Of a stretch of 64,000 nt of DNA, positions 31,860 to 39,432 are shown piece by piece; within the stretch, counting starts at the first letter, position 1; every line of letters begins with the position of its first letter. The notes under the pieces were generated by a model that searched no databases, was not told where the DNA came from, and saw nothing but the letters and a program-made list of their open reading frames with translations. The position numbers and the translations under genes are program-made. This DNA comes from Streptomyces polyasparticus (lineage in GTDB: Bacteria; Actinomycetota; Actinomycetes; Streptomycetales; Streptomycetaceae). The DNA is taken from contig NZ_JACTVJ010000004.1 of the NCBI RefSeq assembly GCF_014493765.1, positions 744,001 through 808,000 on the forward strand. The letters are read 5' to 3'.

Positions 31860-32660
31860 GTGCTCGTGCTGTTGCCGCCGTCCGAGGGAAAGGCCGACTC
31901 GGGCCGTGGCGCCCCGCTGAAGCCGGAGTCGCTGTCCCTGCCGGGCCTCGCCGAAGCGCGCGCGGCCGTGCTCGACGAGCTGGTCGAGCTGTGCCTCACG
32001 GACGAGGAGCGGGCCCGTGAGGTGCTCGGTCTCAGCGAGGGGCTGCGCGGCGAGGTCGCCAAGAACGCCGAGCTGAGGACGGCCGGCGCGGGTCCCGCGG
32101 GCGAGATCTACACGGGAGTCCTCTACGACGCCCTCGGCCTGAGCACCCTGGACGCCTCGGCCAAGCGGCGCGCGGCGAAGTCGCTGCTCGTGTTCTCGGG
32201 GCTGTGGGGCGCGGTGCGGATCGGCGACCGTATCCCCTCGTACCGCTGCTCGATGGGCGTGAAGCTGCCGGGACTCGGCGCGCTCGGTGCGTACTGGCGC
32301 GGACCGATGGCGGAGGTCATGCCGGAGGCGGCCGGCGAGGGACTGGTGCTCGACCTGCGGTCCTCGGCGTACGCGAGCGCGTGGAAGCCGAAGGGCGAGG
32401 TCGCGGGGCGGACCGCGACGGTGCGGGTGCTGCAGTCGCAGATCGTGGACGGTGTGGAGAAGCGCTCGGTGGTCAGCCACTTCAACAAGGCGACCAAGGG
32501 CCGTCTCGTACGGGACCTCCTGACGGCGGGCGCGAAGCCGAGCGGACCCGGGGAGCTGGTGGGTGCGCTGCGAGATCTCGGATACGTGGTGGAGGCGGAG
32601 GAGCCGGCGCGGGCGGGGCGTCCGTGGGCGCTGGACGTGGTGGTGACGGAGATCCACTGA
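31860..32660 (+). CDS. yaaA: YaaA family peroxide-stress protein
   Basis: A 266-residue cytoplasmic protein of the UPF0246/YaaA family, which in E. coli limits free iron and DNA damage during peroxide stress. The N-terminal LVLLPPSEGK is the family hallmark, then VFSGLWGAVR, DRIPSYRCSMGVKLPGLG and the C-terminal VVSHFNKATKGRLVRDLL. GTG 31860 has GAAGGAG 8 nt upstream. It is divergent from the exonuclease gene and followed by KDPG aldolase. Confidence 0.92.
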   Translation: MLVLLPPSEGKADSGRGAPLKPESLSLPGLAEARAAVLDELVELCLTDEERAREVLGLSEGLRGEVAKNAELRTAGAGPAGEIYTGVLYDALGLSTLDASAKRRAAKSLLVFSGLWGAVRIGDRIPSYRCSMGVKLPGLGALGAYWRGPMAEVMPEAAGEGLVLDLRSSAYASAWKPKGEVAGRTATVRVLQSQIVDGVEKRSVVSHFNKATKGRLVRDLLTAGAKPSGPGELVGALRDLGYVVEAEEPARAGRPWALDVVVTEIH

Positions 32661-32746
32661 GGGTGCGCGTGGGGCCCTTCCGGGTCCCGTTGCACAGGGC
32701 GCAACGCTCTTTGCGCAGAGTGCACCCGGAGCGGCAGGATGAACGC

Positions 32747-33397
32747 ATGACTTCCGCCTCCGCGCCCTCCGTGCCGCCGTCCGCGCCTTCCGTGCTCGAT
32801 CTCGCCCCCGTGGTGCCCGTCGTCGTGATCGACGAAGTCGCCGATGCGGTGCCGCTCGCGCGGGCCCTCGTGGCCGGCGGGCTGCCCGCGATCGAGGTCA
32901 CGCTGCGCACCCCGGCCGCGCTCGACGCGATCCGCGCGATCGCGGCCGGGGTGCCGGATGCGGTGGTCGGTGCGGGGACCGTCATATCGGCCGCGAACGT
33001 GCGCGACGCGGTGGATGCCGGGGCCCGCTTCCTGGTCAGCCCCGGCTGGACGGACTCGCTGCTCGAGGCGATGCAGGGGTCCGGCGTACCGTTCCTGCCC
33101 GGTGTCTCGACGACGTCCGAGGTCGTGGCGCTGATCGAGCGCGGGGTGACCGAGATGAAGTTCTTCCCGGCCGAGGCAGCGGGCGGCACCCCGTACCTCA
33201 AGTCCCTCGGCGGCCCGCTCCCCCAGGCCCGCTTCTGCCCGACGGGCGGCATCGGCCCCGCCTCGGCCCCGGCCTACCTCGCCCTGAAGAACGTCGGCTG
33301 CGTGGGCGGCAGTTGGATGCTTCCGGCCGACGCGGTGGCGGCGAAGGACTGGGCGCGGGTGGAGCAGCTGGCGCGGGAGGCGGCTGCGTTGCGGTAG
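32747..33397 (+). CDS. eda: 2-keto-3-deoxy-6-phosphogluconate / 4-hydroxy-2-oxoglutarate aldolase
   Basis: A 216-residue class I aldolase of the Entner-Doudoroff type, splitting KDPG to pyruvate and glyceraldehyde-3-phosphate. The catalytic Glu is in AIEVTLRTP, the Schiff-base Lys in EMKFFPAEAAGG, and the phosphate loop is CPTGGI. The first 20 residues are a Ser/Pro/Ala-rich extension. ATG 32747 is chosen; an ATG eight bases earlier meets a stop after three codons. No dehydratase (edd) is next to it. A perfect hairpin terminator follows at 33427. Confidence 0.92.
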   Translation: MTSASAPSVPPSAPSVLDLAPVVPVVVIDEVADAVPLARALVAGGLPAIEVTLRTPAALDAIRAIAAGVPDAVVGAGTVISAANVRDAVDAGARFLVSPGWTDSLLEAMQGSGVPFLPGVSTTSEVVALIERGVTEMKFFPAEAAGGTPYLKSLGGPLPQARFCPTGGIGPASAPAYLALKNVGCVGGSWMLPADAVAAKDWARVEQLAREAAALR

Positions 33398-33426
33398 CCG
33401 TGGGCCTGCCTATTGCGCGGCGTATA

Positions 33427-33465
33427 CGGAAGGGGCGACCACCGTGCTGGTGGTCGCCCCTTCCG
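33427..33465. terminator. Bidirectional hairpin terminator
   Basis: CGGAAGGGGCGACCACC (33427-33443) pairs perfectly with GGTGGTCGCCCCTTCCG (33449-33465) over a 5-nt loop. It lies between the convergent eda and RNase H/phosphatase genes. No T run, as is usual in Streptomyces. Confidence 0.88.
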
Positions 33466-33477
33466 CATGTGTACGGG

Positions 33478-34722
33478 CTACGCGCGCAAGTGGGACGTGT
33501 CGTTGAAGAGGCGGACGCTGGCGTTGCCGTCGGCGTAGTAGGCGATCGCGGTGAGGGAGGCCGCGGAGAGTTCCATACGGAACAGGGACTCCGGCGGGGC
33601 GCCCAGCGCGAGGCGGACCAGGGTCTTCACGGGGGTCACGTGGGTGACCAGGAGGACAGTGCGGCCCGCGTACCGCTCGACGAGCCGGTCGCGGGTCTCG
33701 GCCACCCGGACCGCGACCTCGGCGAAGGACTCTCCGCCGGGCGGGGCGGCGTCGGGAGAGGCGAGCCACGCGTCGAGTTCGGCCGGGAAGCGCTCCTTGG
33801 CCTCGGCGAAGGTCAGGCCCTCGAAGGCGCCGAAGTCCGTTTCGCGCAGGCCCTCTTCGACCGTCACGTCCAGGCCCAGGCGGGCGGCGACGGCGGACGC
33901 CGTCTGACGGCAGCGGGTCAGCGGCGAGGTGACGATCGCCTGGACGGTGCCGCGTACGGCGAGCGCCGCGGCGACCCGCTCGGCCTGGCCGAGGCCGACC
34001 TCGGACAGGACGGGGTCGGTGCCGCCGCTGCCGGAGAAACGCTTCTGGGGGGTGAGGGCGGTCTCTCCGTGGCGGAGGAGGACGAAGGTGGCGGGGGCGC
34101 CCATGTCGGGGGCGGACCAGCCTTGGGCGGGCGCGGGGGGCGCCTCCGCGACAACAGCCCCTGCTCCCCGTACCGAAGAAAGCGCAGCCCGAGCCGCAGC
34201 CGCCCCCGCGGCCGCGTCCCCCACCGGGCCGGAAGGCTCCGGAGCGGTGGAGGCAGCATTGCGCGCCGCACGCGTATCCAGCTCGGCCGTCGACGCCGAG
34301 GCCTCCCACTGCTCGCCGCGCTTGCCCGCGTCCATCGCCTCGTTGGCCAGGCGGTCGGCGTGCTTGTTCTCCTCGCGCGGGATCCACTCGTACGTGACCG
34401 AGGAGGCCGGGAAGACCGAACGGGCCTCGGCCGCAAGGGGCTTCATGTCCGGGTGCTTGATCTTCCAGCGGCCCGACATCTGCTCGACGACGAGCTTGGA
34501 GTCCATCCGCACGCGGACCGTGCCCGCCGGGTCCAGCTCGAAGGCTGCCCGCAGACCCGCGATCAGACCGCGGTACTCGGCCACATTGTTGGTCGCCACA
34601 CCGATGAACTCGGCCCGCTCCGCGAGCACTTCACCACTGTCGCCGTCGATGACGACCGCGCCATAGCCCGCGGGCCCCGGGTTGCCCCGGGACCCGCCGT
34701 CCGCCTCGATCACGAAACGCAT
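33478..34722 (-). CDS. Bifunctional RNase H / histidine (acid) phosphatase
   Basis: A 414-residue two-domain protein like mycobacterial Rv2228c. Residues 1-130 are an RNase HI domain with the acidic tetrad visible (EADGGSRGNPG, NVAEYRGL, MDSKLVVEQM, NKHADRLANEA); it cleaves RNA in RNA-DNA hybrids. After an Ala/Pro-rich linker of about 80 residues comes a phosphoglycerate-mutase-like phosphatase with FVLLRHGET, the second His in LLVTHVTPV, and TSPLTRCRQTA. In relatives the phosphatase acts as alpha-ribazole phosphatase in B12 synthesis. It is third in the Nif3 - zinc ribbon - RNase H operon, 3 bp after the zinc-ribbon stop. Confidence 0.94.
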   Translation of the reverse strand: MRFVIEADGGSRGNPGPAGYGAVVIDGDSGEVLAERAEFIGVATNNVAEYRGLIAGLRAAFELDPAGTVRVRMDSKLVVEQMSGRWKIKHPDMKPLAAEARSVFPASSVTYEWIPREENKHADRLANEAMDAGKRGEQWEASASTAELDTRAARNAASTAPEPSGPVGDAAAGAAAARAALSSVRGAGAVVAEAPPAPAQGWSAPDMGAPATFVLLRHGETALTPQKRFSGSGGTDPVLSEVGLGQAERVAAALAVRGTVQAIVTSPLTRCRQTASAVAARLGLDVTVEEGLRETDFGAFEGLTFAEAKERFPAELDAWLASPDAAPPGGESFAEVAVRVAETRDRLVERYAGRTVLLVTHVTPVKTLVRLALGAPPESLFRMELSAASLTAIAYYADGNASVRLFNDTSHLRA

Positions 34723-34725
34723 GCG

Positions 34726-35469
34726 CTACAGCCCGGACTCCGACGTACGGACCAGGATGCGGCGGCAGTTCTCGCAGCGCACGATCGCGTCGGGCGCCGC
34801 GGCACGGACCTCGTTGACCTCGGTGATGTTGAGCTCCAGACGGCAGCCCTCGCAGCGGCGCTGGTAGAGGCGGGCCGCACCGACGCCGCCCTCCTTCGCG
34901 CGCAGCTTGTCGTAGAGCGCCAGGAGGTCGGCCGGCACGGAGGCGGCGACGACCTCGCGCTCCTTGGTGACCGTGGCGATCTCGCCCTCGATCTCCTCGA
35001 GCGCGGCGTCACGGCGGGCCGTGGCGTCGTCGATCTTGCCCTGCACGGAACCGACCCGCTCGGTCAGCTCGGCCACGCGCTCCTGAGCGGACTCACGGCG
35101 CTCCATGACCTCGAGCACCACGTCCTCCAGGTCGCCCTGGCGCTTGGCGAGCGAGGCGATCTCGCGCTGCAGGTTCTCCAGGTCCTTGGGGCTGGTGACC
35201 GCACCGGAGTCCAGGCGCTGCTGGTCGCGGACGGCGCGCTGGCGCACCTGGTCCACGTCCTGCTCGGCCTTGGTCTGCTCGCGGGCGCAGTCGCCCTCCT
35301 CCGTCGTGGCGGCGACGAGCAGATCGCGCAGCTGGGTGTGGTCCTTGTTCAGGGATTCGATCTCGGCGTGCTCGGGCAGCGCGTCGCGCCGGTGCGCGAG
35401 CTGCGACAGGCGTACGTCGAGGGCCTGGACGTCGAGGAGTCGGATCTGGTCGGCGGGCGCGGCGTTCAG
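34726..35469 (-). CDS. C4-type zinc-ribbon coiled-coil protein (Rv2229c-like)
   Basis: A 247-residue protein with long coiled coils (about residues 25-180) and a C-terminal zinc ribbon with CEGC near 210 and CENC near 234. The family is conserved next to Nif3 and RNase H/phosphatase in actinobacteria; role unknown, perhaps nucleic-acid or ribosome related. The conserved N-terminus NAAPADQIRLLDVQALDVR is in frame but is preceded by CTG (35467-35469), which overlaps the Nif3 stop as CTGA. No ATG, GTG or TTG is available nearby, so CTG is taken as the start. Confidence 0.85.
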   Translation of the reverse strand: MNAAPADQIRLLDVQALDVRLSQLAHRRDALPEHAEIESLNKDHTQLRDLLVAATTEEGDCAREQTKAEQDVDQVRQRAVRDQQRLDSGAVTSPKDLENLQREIASLAKRQGDLEDVVLEVMERRESAQERVAELTERVGSVQGKIDDATARRDAALEEIEGEIATVTKEREVVAASVPADLLALYDKLRAKEGGVGAARLYQRRCEGCRLELNITEVNEVRAAAPDAIVRCENCRRILVRTSESGL

Positions 35470-36317
35470 TTGGGGGCTCCTGCGGTAGTAGAGGTCATGG
35501 CCGCGTGGGCGGTCCAGGGGTCGGTGACCGTCTTCGAGACGTGGACGCGAAGGCCCCAGCCGTGACGGTCGGAGATCTCGTCGAGCTGCGCCGCGGCCTG
35601 TTCGCACCAGGGCCACTCGGTGGCCCAGTGCGCGGCGTCGAGCAGCGCGAGCGACGTGTGCTGTACGGCTTCGGAGGCCGGGTGGTGGCGCAGGTCGGCG
35701 GTGAGGAAGGCGTCCACGCCGGCTTCCCGTACGTACGGGAAGAGGCTGTCGCCGGAGCCGCCGCTGACCGCGACCGTGGTGACGACCTTGTCGGGGTCGC
35801 CTGCCGCGCGGATGCCCTGCGCGGTGGCGGGCAGGCGCTCGGCGGCGTACGCGGCGAAGGCGCGCAGCGGCATCGGGTGCCGCAGCTCGCAGATGCGGCC
35901 GAGGCCACGGCGGCCCTTCTCGTCCGATGGATCGGGGACGAGAGGTCCCACCACACGCAGATCGAGTGCGCTCGCGAGGGCGTCGGAGACGCCGGGGTCG
36001 GCGGTGTCGGCGTTGGTGTGGGCGACGTGCAGCGCGATGTCGTTCTTGATCAGGTCGTGCACGGCCCGGCCCTTGAAGTGCGTGGCCGCGACCGTGGTCG
36101 TACCGCGCAGGTAGAGGGGGTGGTGCGTGACCAGGAGGTCGGCGCCCAGCTGCACGGCCTCGTCGACGATCTCCTGCACGGGGTCGACGGCGAAAAGCAC
36201 CCGGCTCACCTCGGCGTCCGGCTCCCCGCAGACCGTCCCGACGGCGTCCCACGATTCGGCCCGGTCGGGGGGCCAGAGGGCGTCGAGCGCGGTGAGGACT
36301 TCGTGGAGGCGGGGCAC
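35466..36317 (-). CDS. Nif3-like dinuclear metal-centre protein (DUF34/GTP cyclohydrolase I type 2-like)
   Basis: A 283-residue member of the Nif3/DUF34 family that forms toroidal hexamers with two metals per subunit. Metal ligands are visible in DLLVTHHPLYLRG, VAHTNADTADPGVSDAL, LTADLRHHPASEA and ALLDAAHWATE. Biochemical role unresolved; metal-insertion chaperone is one proposal. The start is GTG 36317. First gene of the three-gene conserved operon. Confidence 0.92.
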   Translation of the reverse strand: MPRLHEVLTALDALWPPDRAESWDAVGTVCGEPDAEVSRVLFAVDPVQEIVDEAVQLGADLLVTHHPLYLRGTTTVAATHFKGRAVHDLIKNDIALHVAHTNADTADPGVSDALASALDLRVVGPLVPDPSDEKGRRGLGRICELRHPMPLRAFAAYAAERLPATAQGIRAAGDPDKVVTTVAVSGGSGDSLFPYVREAGVDAFLTADLRHHPASEAVQHTSLALLDAAHWATEWPWCEQAAAQLDEISDRHGWGLRVHVSKTVTDPWTAHAAMTSTTAGAPN

Positions 36318-36474
36318 GGAGCGATGCTACCTGGGCCGGGGCCGGGTCGGCCCCTCGCGGGGAAGCGGGCACGGGCCACTTGCGAACCCTTCGGATACGG
36401 AGGGTCGTCGAAGGCCTCACGCGCCGCAGCCATACCCATTGCTGTTCGCCCGAGCAGGCTGAACGGGGGGTTCG

Positions 36475-36771
36475 ATGCATGCCGGGGAAGTCCTGGACGG
36501 GCGCTACGAATTGGTGCGCAGGCTGGACGCCGGCGGGATGGGCGAGGTGGGGGAGGGCGTCGACCGGCGCATCCGGCGCCCGGTGGCGATCAAGGTCCTG
36601 CAGGAGGGGGCCGATCCCCGGCTGATGCCCGGACTGCGGTCGGTGCTCCGCCGCAGGTGCCGGCGACATACGGGCGGGACCGGAAGCGGGCCCTACATGA
36701 CGGTGCGGTTCACGTCGCCGGTGAACTCTTGCCGCGCGGGCTGCCCCTGCGGCACGACTGCCCGCAGCTAG
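36475..36771 (+). pseudogene. Truncated Ser/Thr protein kinase (N-lobe only)
   Basis: A 98-codon frame starting MHAGEVLDGRYELVRRLDAGG and continuing with GEGVDRRIRRPVAIKVLQE, which are kinase subdomains I and II (glycine loop and the VAIK Lys). After about residue 50 the sequence no longer resembles a kinase; the HRD and DFG motifs are absent. The glycine loop itself reads GGMGEVGEG. It looks like the start of a PknB-type receptor kinase gene whose rest was deleted, with the TetR gene now adjoining it (4-bp overlap of tails). An expressed fragment cannot be a working kinase. Confidence 0.7.
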
Positions 36772-37373
36772 GAGGCGATACCTCGCAGGACCACCGCCAC
36801 CAAGTCGTCCACCGCCGCCGGATCCGGGGCCGGGGCGTGTGCGTCGAAGAGGGCCGAGATCACGACCTCGTGGCAGTAGCCCACGAGGATGCGGGCCGCG
36901 GTGGACGTCTTGGCGTCGGACGGCAGGCGGCCCAGGTCGAGCTCGGCCCGAAGGTACGCGGCCAGGCGGTCGCGCCAGTCCTCGCCCGGCTCCGCGAGTT
37001 CGGCGAAGCGCGCGAGGATCTTCGGCTGGGCGAGGAAGCCCGTGAACGCGGGCAGGATCGCCTGGTGCATGGCGAGGCCGTACGCGACGTAGGCCTTGAG
37101 GTTCTCCTCGACGCTCCCGGTGCCCGGCGCGGGCAGGACGCCGAGGCCCGATTCCACCTTGCGCACATGGGCGTTCAGGGCCTGCGCGAGGAGTTCCTCC
37201 TTGGCCGCGAAGTGGTTGTAGAGCACACCGTCGGCGACCCCGGCCTCGCGGGCGATGGCGCGCACGGTCAGACCGACGGTGCCGCGCTCGGCGATGATGC
37301 GCTCGGCGGTCGCGATGAGATGGTCGCGCAGGTTCCCGCCGTCCGGCAGCGCGGCCGCTTTCCTAGGTGACAT
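36768..37373 (-). CDS. TetR/AcrR family regulator
   Basis: A 201-residue repressor. Helix-turn-helix at about residues 16-60 (RDHLIATAERIIAERGTVGL, REAGVADGVLYNHFAAKEEL). Helical ligand domain, family TetR_C-like. ATG 37373 lies inside the end of the dehydrogenase gene (11-bp overlap), making it the third gene of an operon with the methyltransferase and saccharopine-dehydrogenase-like protein. Overlapping ATGAACG-type palindromes before the operon (39292-39321) are its likely operator. Confidence 0.9.
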   Translation of the reverse strand: MSPRKAAALPDGGNLRDHLIATAERIIAERGTVGLTVRAIAREAGVADGVLYNHFAAKEELLAQALNAHVRKVESGLGVLPAPGTGSVEENLKAYVAYGLAMHQAILPAFTGFLAQPKILARFAELAEPGEDWRDRLAAYLRAELDLGRLPSDAKTSTAARILVGYCHEVVISALFDAHAPAPDPAAVDDLVAVVLRGIAS

Positions 37374-38379
37374 CGCTCTGATCGTAGTGAGCGGCACCGG
37401 TCCCGTCCCAGCGGGCCGCCTCCGTCAGGAACGGCGCCGGATCGACGCACGCGTCGAGGTGCCGCACTCCCGGTGGCAGCGAGGCGAGTTCGCGTACGGC
37501 GAGGGCGGCGACCACTCCCGTCGTACGGCTCTGGCGTCTGCCGGTGAAGGACGCGCTGTCGTATGCGGACCGTGCAGTGACCGCGAAACCGTCCGAGCCC
37601 AGGTGCACGCGGCCGAGCAGAGCGAGCAGGGCTCGTCGTACGGGGGCCGCCGCAAGTAGCCGCGCGAGCCCGGGGAGCCGGGCGGCGGCCAGCACGGCGG
37701 TCATCGCGCGCGAGTCCAGGCACATGCCCGTCCGCACATCGACGGCCTCCGAGGTGCGCGGCAGCGAGTACTGGTCGGAGAACGGGAAGCCGTACACCTT
37801 TCTCCTTCCGTACGGGGCGGGGAAGGGCATCCGCCAGGGCCGGCCCATGCCCGCGAGCCCGTCGAGGGTCCAGGCGAGCGCGGCCGGGCCGTGCGCCTCT
37901 CCCGAGCCGAGCAGCACGCCGATGCGCACCTCGTGGCCTGTGACCTGGCGGGCAAGGAGGTTGGTGATGCCGGGCGCGAGGCCGACGCTGAGCACGCCGC
38001 TCGCGCCGTGCTCGACGGCGAGGTCGTGCAGGCGCTCCACCGCGAGCAGCCGTTCGTGGTCGGCGGACACATCGACATAGTGGATGCCCCGCTCGAAGCA
38101 GGCCCTGGCCACCGCCGCGTTGTCGTGGTCGACGCACAGCACCACCACATCCGCGCCGTCGAGTGCGCGGCCCAGGTCCGCCGGGTCGTCCAGGTCGAGG
38201 CGGAGCGCGGAAGTGCCGGGCAGGGCACGGGGGTTGCGGCCCGCGACGACCACGGAGCCGGGATACCACCGGGTGAGGAGGGCCGCGGCTTCCCGCCCCA
38301 CGGCCCCGTATCCGCCGATGAGCACGATGCGCTTCAGCGGACGGTCACCACGCTCCCCTGACGCGCTGCCGTCGGTCAT
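37363..38379 (-). CDS. Saccharopine dehydrogenase-like NAD(P)-binding protein
   Basis: A 338-residue oxidoreductase-like protein. The Rossmann motif GGYGAVGREAA is near residues 22-32, followed by VVVAGRNP and DVVVLCVDHDN; GIHYVDVSADH is the saccharopine-dehydrogenase-family block. The middle (GLAPGITNLLARQV) matches the same superfamily. No lysine-pathway partner is near, so lysine metabolism is unlikely. ATG 38379 overlaps the stop of the methyltransferase gene (ATGA). Probably acts with that enzyme on a small molecule sensed by the TetR. Confidence 0.85.
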   Translation of the reverse strand: MTDGSASGERGDRPLKRIVLIGGYGAVGREAAALLTRWYPGSVVVAGRNPRALPGTSALRLDLDDPADLGRALDGADVVVLCVDHDNAAVARACFERGIHYVDVSADHERLLAVERLHDLAVEHGASGVLSVGLAPGITNLLARQVTGHEVRIGVLLGSGEAHGPAALAWTLDGLAGMGRPWRMPFPAPYGRRKVYGFPFSDQYSLPRTSEAVDVRTGMCLDSRAMTAVLAAARLPGLARLLAAAPVRRALLALLGRVHLGSDGFAVTARSAYDSASFTGRRQSRTTGVVAALAVRELASLPPGVRHLDACVDPAPFLTEAARWDGTGAAHYDQSDVT

Positions 38380-39278
38380 CGAACGGCCTCGGTCAGCCAG
38401 GCCGCACCGTCGAGCCGTACGGCCCCGGCGCGTTCGAAGCGGCGGAACGCGGCCGTCAGGGCGGTGCGCAGCGGCTCCGGGTCCGCGCCCTCCAGGTGGA
38501 AGCGCACCGGGCCCCAGCCCGTGAAGAACTCCGCCGCGTCGGCCGCGTCGCTCCCCCAGATCTCCTCCGCCTCGATCCGCCGTACGGAGATATCGCGGAA
38601 GCCGGCCGCGCCGAGGACCGACCGCACATGGCCGGGGTCGGAGAGCGAGAGCGGTCCGGAGCCGTGGGCGCCCGGCTCGCCGGAGTCCGGGGCCGACGCC
38701 GCCTGCCACCCCGGGAGATGCGGCGCCGCGGCCGCCATGACCGTGCCCAGGTCCGTGCCGCCGAGGTCCGGCATGCTGACGAACGCGAGCCGCCCCCCGG
38801 GGCGCAGCGCGCGGGCGACATGGGCGAACGCCGCCACCGGATCGGCGAAGAACATCACCGCGAACCGGCTGATCGCCGCGTCGAAGGTGCCCTCGCCGAA
38901 CGGGAAGACCTGGACGTCCCCCTGCTCGAAGCGCACGTTGCCGACGCCTTCCTCGGCCGCCACGGCCCTGGCACGCCCGAGCATCGGCGCCGACAGGTCG
39001 ACCCCGAGCGCCGTGCCCTCGTGCGCACGGCGGGCCGCGAGGCGCGTGGTCTGGCCCGCGCCGCAGCCGATGTCGAGCACGCGGCTCGCCGTGCCGATGC
39101 CGGCGGCGTCGAGGAGCGCCTCGTTGAAGCCGCTGTTGATCGCGTTGTAGCGGTCGTGGTGGGCGGCCCAGTGCTCGCCCTCGTAGCCGTTCCAGGCCTC
39201 GGACTGGTGCACATTGACGATCTCCGCCGTGCCGGCCGTGTTCGTCCCTGCCGTGTTCGTCCCTGCCGGGTTCGCCAT
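38376..39278 (-). CDS. Class I SAM-dependent methyltransferase
   Basis: A 300-residue enzyme of the UbiE/COQ5-like group. The SAM loop LDIGCGAGQTTRLAAR is near residues 69-84, then GVDLSAPML, EQGDVQVFPFGEGTFD and ARALRPGGRLAFVSMPD. The first 18 residues hold AGTNT repeats of unclear meaning (also a 15-bp DNA repeat at about 39226-39265). It heads the operon with the dehydrogenase and TetR. The operator palindromes end 13 bp before ATG 39278. Confidence 0.9.
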   Translation of the reverse strand: MANPAGTNTAGTNTAGTAEIVNVHQSEAWNGYEGEHWAAHHDRYNAINSGFNEALLDAAGIGTASRVLDIGCGAGQTTRLAARRAHEGTALGVDLSAPMLGRARAVAAEEGVGNVRFEQGDVQVFPFGEGTFDAAISRFAVMFFADPVAAFAHVARALRPGGRLAFVSMPDLGGTDLGTVMAAAAPHLPGWQAASAPDSGEPGAHGSGPLSLSDPGHVRSVLGAAGFRDISVRRIEAEEIWGSDAADAAEFFTGWGPVRFHLEGADPEPLRTALTAAFRRFERAGAVRLDGAAWLTEAVR

Positions 39279-39291
39279 CTCCGCCTCCGTT

Positions 39292-39321
39292 ATGAACGGG
39301 CGTTCATGAACATGCGTTCAT
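39292..39321. promoter_or_regulatory. Overlapping TetR-type operators
   Basis: ATGAACGGGCGTTCAT (39292-39307, perfect 7-bp arms) shares its last two bases with ATGAACATGCGTTCAT (39306-39321, 6 of 8 paired). They sit directly before the methyltransferase ATG, where a bound repressor would block initiation. The TetR encoded third in the operon is the probable binder. Confidence 0.78.
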
Positions 39322-39347
39322 AATGGCCGTAGGGCGCCGGAAACGCA

Positions 39348-39382
39348 ACCGTCCCCGGCCGCACAGGGCGACCGGGGACGGT
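39348..39382 (-). terminator. Hairpin terminator of the siderophore-binding gene
   Basis: ACCGTCCCCGG (39348-39358) pairs with CCGGGGACGGT (39372-39382) over a 13-nt loop. It lies 38 bp past the stop of the minus-strand iron-uptake gene and before the divergent-upstream operator region of the next operon. Confidence 0.75.
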
Positions 39383-39396
39383 GAATTCAGCTGATG

Positions 39397-39432
39397 CCGG
39401 GGCTACTTGGCGAGCCGGGGCTACTTGACGAG
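39397..39432 (-). repeat. 18-bp tandem duplication across a stop codon
   Basis: Plus-strand units CCGGGGCTACTTGGCGAG (39397-39414) and CCGGGGCTACTTGACGAG (39415-39432) differ at one base. The second holds the TAG of the siderophore-binding gene (read on the minus strand); the first is an in-frame copy beyond it, with a second TAG. Confidence 0.85.

Noticed and set aside
39292-39321. KstR-like site
   Set aside because: The GAAC/GTTC spacing is four bases, not two, and the flanking T/A positions do not fit the KstR consensus; a local TetR operator is more likely.
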